From the NCBI RefSeq assembly GCF_023100725.1, contig NZ_CP095501.1, positions 3,658,001-3,722,000 of the forward strand: a stretch of 64,000 nt of DNA. The letters run 5' to 3'. The stretch's first letter is position 1, and every line of letters begins with the position of its first letter. Below, piece after piece: positions 8,707 to 17,170 of this stretch. Under the pieces are notes generated by a model. The model was not told where the DNA came from. It searched no databases and saw only the letters and a program-made list of their open reading frames with translations. The translations under genes and the position numbers were made by a program. Origin of the DNA: Arthrobacter antioxidans. GTDB taxonomy: Bacteria; Actinomycetota; Actinomycetes; Actinomycetales; Micrococcaceae.

Positions 8707-9252
8707 ATGTCTTTCACCTATGACACGGAGGTGGCACTCTCGACCGTGGCAGCGCTGATCAACACCGCGAAGGACGACCTCGACCCCCTGGCGACGCCCG
8801 AGGGTCTCGACCGGTTCCTCGAGGAGCAGCGGTTCAGCGGCTCCCGCACCCACACCGCTGCCGAGGTGCGGTCCGTGCGCGCGTTGCGCGCCGACCTCGA
8901 GGTCATCTGGTTCGCGGAGGAGGACGACGCCGTCGGGCTCGTCAATGCCATCCTCCGCCGGGCCAGTGCGCTCCCCCAACTGGTCCGCCACGACGAGTGG
9001 GACTGGCACTTCCACGCCACCGCGCCCGAGGCGCCGCTCGAGGAACGGATGGCGACGGAGGCGGCCATGGCCCTCGCCGACGTCATCCGCGGACACGAGC
9101 TGGACCGCCTGCGCTCCTGTGCGGCGGAGGACTGCGACGGCGTGGTGCTCGACCTGACCCGCAACCGCTCGAAGCGTTTCTGCGATACCGGCAACTGCGC
9201 CAACCGGACGCACGTGAAGGCGTACCGCGCCCGGAAAGCCGGAAGCGCCTGA
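8707..9252 (+). CDS. CGNR zinc-finger (ABATE domain) regulator
   Basis: 181 aa. The N-terminal ~130 residues match the ABATE stress-responsive domain; the C-terminus has the CGNR-type zinc ribbon, here RSCAAEDC followed by FCDTGNCANR, giving four Cys ligands. The GN..NR part is intact although the name-giving tetrad reads C-A-N-R. ATG 8707 has AGGAG 5 nt upstream and is preferred over ATG 8692. A DNA-binding role is the usual proposal for the family; its operator may be the repeat at 8646-8659. Confidence 0.85.
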   Translation: MSFTYDTEVALSTVAALINTAKDDLDPLATPEGLDRFLEEQRFSGSRTHTAAEVRSVRALRADLEVIWFAEEDDAVGLVNAILRRASALPQLVRHDEWDWHFHATAPEAPLEERMATEAAMALADVIRGHELDRLRSCAAEDCDGVVLDLTRNRSKRFCDTGNCANRTHVKAYRARKAGSA

Positions 9253-9282
9253 CCGACGCCTCTGCACGTCACCTCCCAGCGG

Positions 9283-10839
9283 TCACGCCCGGCCCTCGAC
9301 GCCGCCGATGTCCTCCACGCCGTCAGCAGGGAACCCGTCCTCCGAGTAGCCGCCGTCGGCGAAGCCGGGGCCCGGGCCGGGCAGGGGTGAGTAGGTGCCG
9401 GAGTACGTCACCGCCCCGGGGGCCCACCCGAACGACGCCGCGCGTGACTCCGGGACTCCGGCCGCCGGCTCGAGGCCGCTGCTGCCGAGCAGGCTCCGGG
9501 TCAGGGATGCGTCGTCGGCCATCAGCTCGTCCACGGCGGCCAGCAGGTGCGCGTCCGCCACGGGGGCATCCTGCAGCGCGGCGGCGAGGACCGCCCGGCG
9601 CACCAGTTCCCGTGTGAAGGACGCCGTGGTGCCGGCGGTGCTGCCCGCGGCGGACCCGATGGCCTCCGCACCGAAGGGCAGGTCCCGCGCGTAGAGCCGC
9701 AGCAGTTCGGCGCGCTCGTGCTCGGCAGGCAGGGGCACCTCGACGGCCAGGTCCACGCGCCCGGGACGCTGCGCGAGTGCCCGCTCCAGCATGTCCACGC
9801 GGTTGGTGGTCAGGACGAACGTGACATCGGCGTCGTCGTCGAGCCCGTCCATCGCATCGAGCACCTCGAACAGCAGGGGCTGCGGCCCGTGGCCGAAGCT
9901 GCGGTCCTCGGCGATGAGGTCGCAGTCCTCGAGGACGACGATCGACGGCTGCAGGGCGCGGGCCATCCGTGCCGCCTCCGCGATGTGGGCGAGGGTGCCA
10001 CCGGACAGGATGATCGCCGTGGTCCCCTCACCCGCACTCAGCAGGTACCGGACCGTGTGGGTCTTGCCGGTGCCCGGCGGGCCGTACAGCAGGATGCCGC
10101 GCTTGAGGTGCTGGCCGGCCGCGACGAGCGCCTCCCGGTGGGATGCGATGCCCAGTGCGTGCTCGCTGACGCGCTCCAGCAGGCCGTCCGGAAGGATGAC
10201 GTCGGCGGCCTGCAGGGTGGGCCGGTCATTGAAGGTGACGCCCGCGGCGCTCGGTCCGAAGTCCTCGGTGGTCAGCGATAGGACCTGTCCCTTCATCACG
10301 CTCTCGCGCTGCATCCGCCGTCGGAACTCCGCCAGGAGACCGGCGACGACGGCGGCATCCGCGCACAACACCTCCAGCGACGCGGCCTGCCGCCCGTAGC
10401 GCGGCTCGGCCCTGCGCTGCAGCAGGGCGACGGGCACGCCGTCGCGGTGGAAGAGGTGGAGGCCGAGCGCGATCGCCTGCCGCTGCTCGTCCGGGCCGAC
10501 GGGCAGGTTCGCGTAGTCCGGCTGCGAGAGCGGGAAGTTGGGGTACAGCTCCGACTGCTGGATCATGTCGCCGAGGGACATGTGGTGCCGCTGGTCGCCG
10601 CCGCCGACCCCCACGCACCGCCCGGTCCGGGCCAGCGACGCGAGGATGATGTCGGCGTCCACGAAGCGGTGGGCCGGGACGTCCTCGACCACCACCGGGA
10701 GGCCTCCCGGGTCCGCCCCGAGGTGCGCTGCAAGGGTCTCGACGAGTTCCCTACCGCGGGCGTGGTGCGGCTGCGCCTCCTGCGCAAGGCGCACCATCGT
10801 GCCGAAGTCCCTGATGAATGCCCGCAACTCGTCGCCCAT
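9283..10839 (-). CDS. AAA ATPase (CDC48/VCP-like single ring domain)
   Basis: 518 aa. An N-terminal ~240-residue region of unknown fold precedes one AAA domain: Walker A GPPGTGKT (253-260), Walker B IVVLEDCDLI, and sensor-1-like TTNRVDMLERAL. The ~90-residue tail is Gly/Pro/Ser-rich and probably disordered. Such proteins remodel or unfold partners, which are unknown here. A TAGCCT -10 lies 6 nt before ATG 10839, so the gene is probably leaderless. Walker B reads LEDCD instead of the usual hhhhDE order, a variation worth checking for ATPase competence. Confidence 0.85.
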   Translation of the reverse strand: MGDELRAFIRDFGTMVRLAQEAQPHHARGRELVETLAAHLGADPGGLPVVVEDVPAHRFVDADIILASLARTGRCVGVGGGDQRHHMSLGDMIQQSELYPNFPLSQPDYANLPVGPDEQRQAIALGLHLFHRDGVPVALLQRRAEPRYGRQAASLEVLCADAAVVAGLLAEFRRRMQRESVMKGQVLSLTTEDFGPSAAGVTFNDRPTLQAADVILPDGLLERVSEHALGIASHREALVAAGQHLKRGILLYGPPGTGKTHTVRYLLSAGEGTTAIILSGGTLAHIAEAARMARALQPSIVVLEDCDLIAEDRSFGHGPQPLLFEVLDAMDGLDDDADVTFVLTTNRVDMLERALAQRPGRVDLAVEVPLPAEHERAELLRLYARDLPFGAEAIGSAAGSTAGTTASFTRELVRRAVLAAALQDAPVADAHLLAAVDELMADDASLTRSLLGSSGLEPAAGVPESRAASFGWAPGAVTYSGTYSPLPGPGPGFADGGYSEDGFPADGVEDIGGVEGRA

Positions 10840-10886
10840 GGGGGCAGGCTAACAGCGCCGTCAAGCAGGCACCCGAGGCGTAGCCG

Positions 10887-11309
10887 TCAGGAATCCTGCT
10901 TCGGCAGGCGCTCCCCGTAGCGGGGCTCGCCGTCGTGCTCGGGAGCAGTCGACGACGGCGCGGACGGAGCCTGCCCCGCCGGACCCTGGGCGGCCCGACC
11001 CTGCGCGGCCGGGCCCTTCGGGTCCGGCTTCGCGGAGGACCGGTTCACGCCGGAGCCCTTGCTGAGGTGCTCGGCGTTCGGCGTCTCCGCCATCATGAGC
11101 ATCGCGCAGATCACGAGGGAGACGATGAAGGCGATCCCCGCCGCGGTCAGGCCCAGATCCATGCGCAGCTCCCTGGTGCCGCCGCCCGTGGCGAAGATCG
11201 ACGTCGCGACCCCGGCCACCACGGCCAGGACCGCCGAGAAGACGAGGGGCGCCTTGATGCCGTGGCGGAACCGTCCCTGGGTGGGTTTCCCCGGCTGGCG
11301 CTTGGCCAC
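10887..11309 (-). CDS. Small two-helix membrane protein
   Basis: 140 aa. Basic N-terminus (AKRQPGKPTQGRFRHG), two membrane helices (about 21-42 and 54-75), and a Pro/Ala/Gly-rich cytoplasmic tail. I do not recognise a named domain. GTG 11309 is chosen since GGAAGGAG sits 5 nt upstream, whereas GTG 11315 overlaps that site. Ends 47 bp upstream of the AAA ATPase start, same strand; whether they are co-transcribed is open because the ATPase has its own leaderless promoter. Confidence 0.75.
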   Translation of the reverse strand: MAKRQPGKPTQGRFRHGIKAPLVFSAVLAVVAGVATSIFATGGGTRELRMDLGLTAAGIAFIVSLVICAMLMMAETPNAEHLSKGSGVNRSSAKPDPKGPAAQGRAAQGPAGQAPSAPSSTAPEHDGEPRYGERLPKQDS

Positions 11310-11355
11310 GGGCACTCCTTCCGGTGATGCAAATCTTCTACGAAGCGTAGAGCCT

Positions 11356-11967
11356 CTAGTTTACGGGGTCCGCCGAGCCCTGCGAGCCGGACCCCGGGGG
11401 TGCGCTGAGCGCTGAATCGTGCCGGTAGCTCAGGCCGGCGATACCGAGCATGACGGCGGTGAGCAGCGCGCCGCCGCCCGCGACCCCCAGCAGGGCATGC
11501 GCGCCGAGCGGCTCGACGAGCGGCAGGATGGCGCCCGTGGCGATGCCGACGACGCCGACGACGACGAGGTCCCGCGCCGCGGCATGCCCGCGCGCGGCAA
11601 GACCGCGGACCAGCTCGGCGGCTCCCGCGACGACGAGCGCCGCGGCTCCGGCGAACGCGAAGCCGGCCTCGGTCCGGAGAACGAGGACGGCCGCACCCGC
11701 GCCGAGCAGCAGGCCACCGCCGATATCCGTGAGCACCCTCGGGCCGGCACCCCAGTGCGTCATGCGGTGCGTCCAGAGGTACGCGGCACCGACCAGCAGG
11801 AAGTACAGTCCGCCGACGATGGACATCACGAGCGTGGAGGGTTCACGCCAGAAGATCGTCAGAAGGCCGAACACGCCGCTGACGACGGCACGGACCAGGA
11901 ACGGCTTCCACACCGTGAACTCGGCGAGGACGGGCCTGGCGCCCTGGGCAGGCGATGCAGCAGCCAT
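11356..11967 (-). CDS. Multi-pass membrane protein, HdeD/DUF308-like
   Basis: 203 aa with about six short membrane helices arranged as three hairpins (around 26-60, 80-115, 125-180). The pattern of paired helices with conserved Gly/Ala resembles HdeD/DUF308-type proteins, but no signature proves it. ATG 11967 has AGAGAGG 6 nt upstream; TTG 11970 lies nearer that site and is less likely. Same strand as the genes at 10887 and 9283. Confidence 0.7.
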   Translation of the reverse strand: MAAASPAQGARPVLAEFTVWKPFLVRAVVSGVFGLLTIFWREPSTLVMSIVGGLYFLLVGAAYLWTHRMTHWGAGPRVLTDIGGGLLLGAGAAVLVLRTEAGFAFAGAAALVVAGAAELVRGLAARGHAAARDLVVVGVVGIATGAILPLVEPLGAHALLGVAGGGALLTAVMLGIAGLSYRHDSALSAPPGSGSQGSADPVN

Positions 11968-12190
11968 CAAGGGCCTCTCTGAAGAATGCGGGGCCGGGCG
12001 GTCTCCGGCGTGTCCAGTTTAGTCCGGCACGACGCCGGCCCCAGGCCGACGCGAGGCGCCAGGACCCCGCGCAGGCTCGTACGAGGATCCATACCAGCTG
12101 CGCCGAGGAATGAACACAGCTGATCCGGACGGGCCTACGGGGCAATGCCGCTCATCACGGGGCCATACTGAAATTACCCCTGAAGATGTC

Positions 12191-12216
12191 CCGGCTGAGT
12201 CCGCGGACTCAGCCGG
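12191..12216. repeat. 26-bp perfect palindrome without loop
   Basis: Two 13-bp arms (CCGGCTGAGTCCG and its complement) meet with no spacer. No gene end is next to it, so it is not an obvious terminator; a dimer-binding site or cruciform is possible. Confidence 0.7.
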
Positions 12217-12250
12217 AATACACCGACGAGCCTCGTGCACGAACGTGGGA

Positions 12251-12288
12251 GTCCCTCCGGTGGTCAAGCAGCCGGCCTCCGGAGGGAC
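12251..12288. repeat. 10-bp inverted repeat, 18-nt loop
   Basis: GTCCCTCCGG (12251-12260) pairs perfectly with 12279-12288. It lies 34 bp after the palindrome at 12191. Could form an RNA hairpin upstream of the PAS-ANTAR remnant. Confidence 0.6.
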
Positions 12289-12398
12289 ATCGGCAATCCG
12301 CCGGCCTCGTGAGGGCGGGTACCGCGGACCAGTGAGGTCGTCGACGATGTGGCATCTTGCTACTCTGCTCCGAACCAGAGCGCGCCGAACGGCTCTCC

Positions 12399-12970
12399 AT
12401 GACCCCCACCGCTGAACCTTCCGTGCCCCTGTCCGGGGCCGTGTCCAGTATCGAGTACTTCATCGACTGCCCGACCGGCACCGTCGAGCACTACTTCGCC
12501 GACGGCGTCTTCCTCTGGTCGGACGAGCTGTACCGGATCCACGGCTACGAACGCGGCGATATCGTGCCCACCCTGGAACTCGGACTGTCCCACGTCGATC
12601 CCGCGGACCGGGACTCCGTCCGGGCCTTCTGGACGAAGGTCACCACCAGCGGGGGGCCGTCATCGAGCAGGCCAAAGGCATCCTCATGGGCCGTGCCGGC
12701 CTCGACGCCACGGACGCGTTCGCCCGACTCAACTCCCACAGCCAGCGGGCGAACCGCAAGGTGGTCGTCATCGCCCAGGAGATCATCGACCGGGCCGTGA
12801 CACTCACCCACCGGGAGCATCGACACGATCATGACCTGGCCCCCGACCGGGCGCTGCAGGAGCTCTTCAGGGCCTGTGATCCGCCCATCACGGCCGGACC
12901 CCGACGGCCGCTGAACATCGGCCGATCGCCACTCAGTCGTCGTGGGACGGTGGGGTCTCCGGCGGTATGA
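12399..12970 (+). pseudogene. Decayed PAS-ANTAR regulator (internal deletion plus frameshift)
   Basis: From ATG 12399 the frame encodes the first half of a PAS_3-type domain (EHYFADGVFLWSDELYRIHG ... DPADRDSVRAFWTKV). At the G6 run 12651-12656 the reading continues only in another frame, which encodes a textbook ANTAR domain: VIEQAKGILMGRAGLDATDAF, then QRANRKVVVIAQEII. The second PAS half and the linker (roughly 50 residues) are missing, so a deletion out of frame has fused the two parts; a one-base sequencing slip in the G run alone would not restore a full PAS domain. In the first frame, translation continues to a stop at 12800 with no recognisable domain. The ANTAR frame ends at 12970, inside the 3' end of the opposite gene. 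Confidence 0.75.
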
Positions 12971-14231
12971 CGAGGAGTTCCGCGATGCGCCGTCGGTCGA
13001 TGCCCGTGACCTGGAGCGTGACACCGCCGACGTCGACGGTGTCCCCCTGTACCGCAAGCCGACCGAGCCGGTCGAGGACGAAGCCGGCGACCGTGTCCCA
13101 CGTCCCGCGAGGCAGCTCGATCCCGGTGGCCTCGGCGAAGTCCTGCAGATTGAGCCGACCGTCGACGACGCCTCCGCCTTCCACCAGCTTCAGGGGAGCA
13201 GCGTCGGTGTCGTACTCGTCGAAGATCTCACCGACGACTTCCTCGACGAGGTCCTCCAGGGTGACGATCCCGTCGGTGCCGCCGTACTCGTCGATCACGA
13301 CCGCGATGTGGGTGTTCCGTGCACGAAGCTTCGTGAGCGTCGGCAGGACCCGGGCGGTCGCGGGCAGGTACAGGATCGGGCGGATGACCCGGGCCAGTGG
13401 TGCGTCCGGGTCCTGCGACGCGGCGTCGTACAGGTCGCGGACATGCACGAAGCCGGTGATGTCGTCCATCGACTGATCCACGACCGGGTAGCGGGAGAAC
13501 GGCAGCTCCTCGATGCGTGTGATCGCCTCGCCCACGGAGTCGGCGCTGTTGACCGCGACGACCTCCGGCCGGGGACGCATCACCTCACTGATCTGTCGAT
13601 CCCGGAGTGAGAGCACGTCGTCCAGGATGCGGCGCTCGTCCTCCGGCAACCCCTCGTGGGTGGTCACGATGTCGCGGAGCTCCTCCTCGGACAGGCCCTC
13701 GCTCGTCCGGTTCGGGTCACCACCGAGGAGCCGCACCACCACGTTCGTCGAGACGGACAGCAGCCAGATCACCGGCCGCATGAGGTGCGCGAAGCCGTTC
13801 AGCACCGGCGCCACCGCGTAGGCGAACTGCGCGTTGCGTTGGATCGCGAGCCGTTTCGGTGCCAGCTCGCCGAGGACGAGCGACAGGTAGGCGACCACCA
13901 GGGTGAGCAGGATCGTGGCGAGAGTGAGTGCGGCCGACGCGCTCAGCCCGAGCGACACCAGCAGCGGCGCGACGGACGGCGCGATCGATGCGGCGCCGTA
14001 CGCGGCCGAGGCGAACCCGGCGACCGTCACGCCGATCTGCACCGCGGACAGGAACCTGTTGGGATTGCGCGCGAGTGCGGCAACCTTCTCGCCGCGCTTG
14101 CCCCGCTGGGCGATCGCATTGACCTGACTGTCGCGCAGCGTCACCAACGCCATCTCGGTCGCCGCGAACACGCCACCGATCAGCACGAACACCACGACCA
14201 GCACGATGTTGAACAGCAGCTCCCCGTTCAT
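12933..14231 (-). CDS. CNNM/CorC (HlyC/CorC) family membrane protein
   Basis: 432 aa with the family's usual order: DUF21/CNNM membrane domain (residues 1-~185, 3-4 helices), a CBS-domain pair (~200-330, with SRYPVVD and IVTLEDLVEEVVGEI), and a C-terminal CorC_HlyC domain (~345-425). These proteins are linked to Mg2+/Co2+ efflux or homeostasis; nucleotide binding to the CBS pair regulates them. ATG 14231 has GGAG 7 nt upstream. Single gene with a same-strand distance of 240 bp from its neighbour. Confidence 0.92.
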   Translation of the reverse strand: MNGELLFNIVLVVVFVLIGGVFAATEMALVTLRDSQVNAIAQRGKRGEKVAALARNPNRFLSAVQIGVTVAGFASAAYGAASIAPSVAPLLVSLGLSASAALTLATILLTLVVAYLSLVLGELAPKRLAIQRNAQFAYAVAPVLNGFAHLMRPVIWLLSVSTNVVVRLLGGDPNRTSEGLSEEELRDIVTTHEGLPEDERRILDDVLSLRDRQISEVMRPRPEVVAVNSADSVGEAITRIEELPFSRYPVVDQSMDDITGFVHVRDLYDAASQDPDAPLARVIRPILYLPATARVLPTLTKLRARNTHIAVVIDEYGGTDGIVTLEDLVEEVVGEIFDEYDTDAAPLKLVEGGGVVDGRLNLQDFAEATGIELPRGTWDTVAGFVLDRLGRLAVQGDTVDVGGVTLQVTGIDRRRIAELLVIPPETPPSHDD

Positions 14232-14471
14232 CGAACGGCTCCGGGAGCTCCCGGCCGGCCCGGCCTCCGCCGGGCACCGGGTCTATCGCAGTCGGACGAG
14301 GTCTCCTGGGAGCGGGTCATGGTTCCACTGTAGGAAAGAACATGCAGGATGGTCGATTCGATGGCCGCAGGACGGATGCTCGACGGGCGGTGGTACTGCG
14401 GGACGGCACTCGCTCCGGAGGAGTCCCTGCCGTCACGGAGCAGCCTGGTGCCGTGATCCCGGTGCCGGGCG

Positions 14472-15017
14472 TCAGCGGTCGGAGCCGTCCCGGTGTCGAC
14501 GAGCGCGCCTGAAGCTGAATACGCCTCCGATGATGGCCGCGAGGCCGCCGATCATGCCCCCGACGACGGCTCCCTGTGCCATTCCCCCGAGGAACCCCTC
14601 ACCGGGGGTCACCCCGATCCGGGGGGCGGGCAGCAGCGCATGACCTGCGAAGACGGTGTAGGTCATGGCCGCGAAGGTCAGTGTCATCATGGCTCCGAAG
14701 ACAACGATGCTCACCATCGTCGACCGGGCTCCGGCGTTCTCGGCGAGCTTCTGCACATTGACATCCCGCCGCCTCGCGTACCAGACAGCTGCTCCCGACG
14801 GCAGGAGCGTCACCACCAGCAGGACCACCGGCAGCAGGAGGAATCCGAAGACGGACGCGACGAAGGCGCTCACGAGACCCGCATAGAGCGCGGTCGTCAG
14901 GCCGAAGGAGCTGGCCTCCATGAAGACGGCCCGTTCGCGCTCATCGCCGTAGGCCGGGCCGTCGAGATCCATGATTCGTTCCGCAACCCGATCCAGCATG
15001 GTTGGTCTGTGCGTCAT
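14472..15017 (-). CDS. Membrane protein paired with XRE regulator
   Basis: 181 aa, four membrane helices (about 38-60, 60-80, 98-120, 135-160). No named domain is certain. Its start overlaps the stop of the XRE regulator (ATGA, 15014-15017), so they are one operon with coupled translation. Pairs of a small Cro/CI-like repressor with a multi-helix membrane protein are common in Gram-positives; the membrane partner may sense a signal and sequester the regulator, which is inference here. Confidence 0.8.
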   Translation of the reverse strand: MTHRPTMLDRVAERIMDLDGPAYGDERERAVFMEASSFGLTTALYAGLVSAFVASVFGFLLLPVVLLVVTLLPSGAAVWYARRRDVNVQKLAENAGARSTMVSIVVFGAMMTLTFAAMTYTVFAGHALLPAPRIGVTPGEGFLGGMAQGAVVGGMIGGLAAIIGGVFSFRRARRHRDGSDR

Positions 15018-15241
15018 CTGCTGTCTCCCGCCTCACTGATGAAGAGTTCCTCGACGGTTCCGCCCAGGGCCCGGGCGATCCGTAGGGCCAGATAGACCGA
15101 CGGGGCGTAGTCGCCCTGCTCGACAGCGATGATCGTCTGCCTGCTGACGCTCACCAGCTCAGCGAGGTCGGCCTGCGTCAACCGCTGCTCCTTCCGGCGC
15201 TCCCGCACCGGACTCGCCGAATCAGCCTCCTTGGACACCAT
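15014..15241 (-). CDS. XRE-family (Cro/CI-like) repressor
   Basis: 75 aa, close to a bare helix-turn-helix: VRERRKEQRLTQADLAELVS, then VSRQTIIAVEQGDYAPSVYL. This is the compact YozG/YdhI-like group whose second helix carries RQTI. The gene is leaderless: -10 TAACAT lies 6 nt before ATG 15241, and a consensus -35 TTGACA is 18 bp further up. The palindromic site across the -35 and spacer suggests autorepression. Confidence 0.92.
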   Translation of the reverse strand: MVSKEADSASPVRERRKEQRLTQADLAELVSVSRQTIIAVEQGDYAPSVYLALRIARALGGTVEELFISEAGDSR

Positions 15242-15247
15242 GAGTCG

Positions 15248-15289
15248 ATGTTAAGGATCGTTGACATATAATGTCAAGGGTATTTGACA
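15248..15289 (-). promoter_or_regulatory. Leaderless promoter with XRE operator half-sites
   Basis: On the minus strand: -35 TTGACA (15277-15272), -10 TAACAT (15253-15248), then 6 nt to the ATG. TTGACAT-ATA-ATGTCAA (15261-15277) is a perfect 17-bp inverted repeat covering the -35, and a third half-site TTGACA lies at 15284-15289. The layout fits autorepression by the XRE protein encoded next. Confidence 0.75.
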
Positions 15290-15320
15290 CGCAGCGGTGG
15301 CGGGGTCTCCTGCCTCGACC

Positions 15321-15995
15321 TCAGCGATCCTCCGGGGCGCCGTCGATGCCGTCGGCCGTCTCGGCAGCGGGACGCCCCCAGATCATGATGAGCAGACCGA
15401 CGACGAGGACCGCGGGCGCCCCGTAGACCAGGGCGGTGCCGACGATCGGGGTGCGCAGCGCCCGGATCGCCTCCCCGATGCCGGGGATGATGAACGTCTG
15501 CTCGTAGACATGGTCCCCGTCGAGGGTCGCGATCCACGGATCGACCGCTTCGTTGGCGTCCCCCTTCGTGCGGACCGCCGTCGTCCCGTCGGCGTTGGTG
15601 GTGACCTCGATCACCCGGTGGGTTTCCACCCTGTGATCCTCGACCGGGATGTGGTAGCTGATGACGTCGCCGACCTGCACGTCGGCGACGGGCTGTCGGG
15701 TCGTCACGACGACGTCGCCGGGCACGATGCTCGGCGCCATGCTGCCGGTGAGCATCGTCGCTGTCTGGTAGCCCAGGAAGCGAGGCCCGATGGCGAGGAA
15801 CAGGAAGGCGAGGATCGCACCGATCACCAGTAACGTGCCCATGACACTCACCGAGCGGGCCATCACCCGGCGCGCCGGGAACCGGCGTCCCGCGTCCGGA
15901 ACCCGGGTGGGGTTCGCCGGGCCCGCCCCCGTCGGAGCGGGGGCGAAGGCTGGAGTCGGGATGACGGGGAGGGGTGCCAGATCGAGCAGAGCCAT
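15321..15995 (-). CDS. sipW: SipW-like (ER-type) signal peptidase I
   Basis: 224 aa. Long Pro/Ala-rich N-terminus, membrane anchor (~49-72), then the peptidase S26B core: nucleophile S85 in TGSMAPSI, and H126 in VETHRVI where bacterial LepB has Lys, marking the Ser-His ER-type. KGDAN supplies the conserved C-terminal box. A second membrane helix follows (~190-215). In Bacillus, SipW processes TasA/camelysin-type fibre proteins; here a TasA-like gene lies just upstream on the same strand (130-bp gap), so it is the expected substrate. A GAAGGA ribosome site precedes ATG 15995. Confidence 0.88.
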   Translation of the reverse strand: MALLDLAPLPVIPTPAFAPAPTGAGPANPTRVPDAGRRFPARRVMARSVSVMGTLLVIGAILAFLFLAIGPRFLGYQTATMLTGSMAPSIVPGDVVVTTRQPVADVQVGDVISYHIPVEDHRVETHRVIEVTTNADGTTAVRTKGDANEAVDPWIATLDGDHVYEQTFIIPGIGEAIRALRTPIVGTALVYGAPAVLVVGLLIMIWGRPAAETADGIDGAPEDR

Positions 15996-16125
15996 GATGA
16001 GGGGTCCTTCACGGACTGGAGGAGGAGAAGCGGGAACCCCCGGAGGGGTACGGGGAAGGCCCCGGCGCCGGGACCCGGACGGTCCGTGACTGCGGGGCTG
16101 TCCCAGCGGTTGTTCCGGGGCCGGT

Positions 16126-16758
16126 TCAGCGGTTGGTGGCGGCGCGCTGGGTGGCGGTGAAGGCGAAGTCGACAGTGCTGCTCAGGCCCTGGAAGGCGTT
16201 GTCCGCGGCGGTGGGCAGGGCGGCGGTGATACGGAGGTTGTCGGCCTTGGTGCTGGTCATCGAGGCGAGGTTGTTCAGGGCAACGTCGGGGCCGATGATC
16301 GAGCGGGTCGCCAGGACGGTGCTGAGGGTGCCGCCGCAGGTGTAGGTGTTGGCGGGGGCGGTGCCGGCCTCGGTCCAGGGAATGCTGCAGGCGTCGACGG
16401 TGAGCTGCAGGCCGTTGGCGGCGTCCGTGGTCAGTCTCGAGGGAGCGCCCGTGGCAGTGGTGGTCAGGGTGACGCCGCCGAAGTTCTGGTTGCCGGCGTT
16501 CGTGAGGGTGGCGACGCGCTGGATGGAGTCACCGGGGACGACGCCGGTCGCGGGGACGGTGAGACGGTTGGCAGCACCGAGCTGGATGTCCACGGTGCCG
16601 GCGGTGACCGTCTCGCTGGCAGAGGTCGTGGAGGTGAAGGAACCGTAGGTACCGAGGCCCGCGACCGATGCGGCCACGCCGAGCAGCACCACGGAGGCGA
16701 GGACCTTGCCCGAGGTGGACTTCATGGTGATGCGGGAAGTACGTGCGGTGCGTGCCAT
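16126..16758 (-). CDS. TasA/camelysin-like secreted protein, copy 1
   Basis: 210 aa. The SipW-type signal peptide has a basic start (MARTARTSRITMKSTSGK), a hydrophobic core and then GTYGSFTSTTSASETVTAGT, the hallmark of TasA/camelysin (Peptidase_M73-like) proteins. The rest is a beta-rich domain with two Cys (ACSIPW and TYTCGG) that could pair. ATG 16758 is chosen by alignment with the paralogue at 57369; both share GGGTCTCACC before the ATG. It heads a probable operon with the SipW-like peptidase. It may assemble as surface fibres or matrix; a protease role is unlikely as no HExxH is present. Confidence 0.85.
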   Translation of the reverse strand: MARTARTSRITMKSTSGKVLASVVLLGVAASVAGLGTYGSFTSTTSASETVTAGTVDIQLGAANRLTVPATGVVPGDSIQRVATLTNAGNQNFGGVTLTTTATGAPSRLTTDAANGLQLTVDACSIPWTEAGTAPANTYTCGGTLSTVLATRSIIGPDVALNNLASMTSTKADNLRITAALPTAADNAFQGLSSTVDFAFTATQRAATNR

Positions 16759-16887
16759 GGTGAGACCCATTTCGTGAGAACTGCCGGGAGGAAGACCTGG
16801 AACCCGGACCGATGAGACCGGTGCTTGTTCCTCTGACAGCAACTCTGCTGTCGGCGCCTAAACCCACGGCCGGCCAAACCTCGAAGT

Positions 16888-16907
16888 AAGACCGAAGAAA
16901 CACCGAA
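16888..16907 (-). promoter_or_regulatory. Two direct repeats TTCGGTSTT, 11 bp apart
   Basis: On the minus strand TTCGGTGTT (16907-16899) and TTCGGTCTT (16896-16888) repeat with an 11-bp period, about 130 bp before the TasA-like start. The second TasA-like gene has similar repeats at 57211-57237. One-turn direct repeats are typical of OmpR/SARP-type activators. Confidence 0.5.
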
Positions 16908-16932
16908 AGCCACCCCCTGCACGGTGAGAGCC

Positions 16933-17151
16933 TCAGCCGGAGGTACCTTCCTGCTCGGAATTCAGCTCGTCCCTGCACTTCTCCTCACGAGCCGCCCGTA
17001 GAAGCCGTATGGCTTTCGGCCCGATCCCGTGGAGAGTCGCCAGCTCGCCGAGATCGGCGTCCTCCAGATCTTCCACAGTCCGTATGCCGACCTGCGCCAG
17101 AGCCCTCATGGCCGGGGCGCCGATCCTCGGCAGGGGAATTCCCGCGCTCAT
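16933..17151 (-). CDS. Small helix-hairpin-helix protein
   Basis: 72 aa, essentially two helix-hairpin-helix units: LPRIGAPAMRALAQVGIRTVEDL and LATLHGIGPKAIRLLRAA. Such stand-alone domains bind DNA non-specifically. ATG 17151 is 20 bp past the stop of the MFS gene on the same strand, so it is likely its operon partner; no strong ribosome site is visible. The open frame extends upstream, but that part overlaps the MFS gene in another frame and is low-complexity. Confidence 0.75.
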   Translation of the reverse strand: MSAGIPLPRIGAPAMRALAQVGIRTVEDLEDADLGELATLHGIGPKAIRLLRAAREEKCRDELNSEQEGTSG

Positions 17152-17170
17152 CGCGTGATTGTCCGATCGT

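Larger units (their letters stand above)
11968..12398. other. 431-bp intergenic region
   Basis: No frame here looks coding: the short open frames on both strands lack ribosome sites and typical codon bias. It holds two notable inverted repeats (12191-12216 and 12251-12288) and a possible -10 (TACTCT, 12361-12366) for the decayed PAS-ANTAR gene. Confidence 0.6.

Noticed and set aside
12357..12800. Intact 147-codon gene
   Set aside because: After codon ~85 the frame loses its domain and codon bias, while another frame carries the ANTAR domain; treated as a pseudogene.
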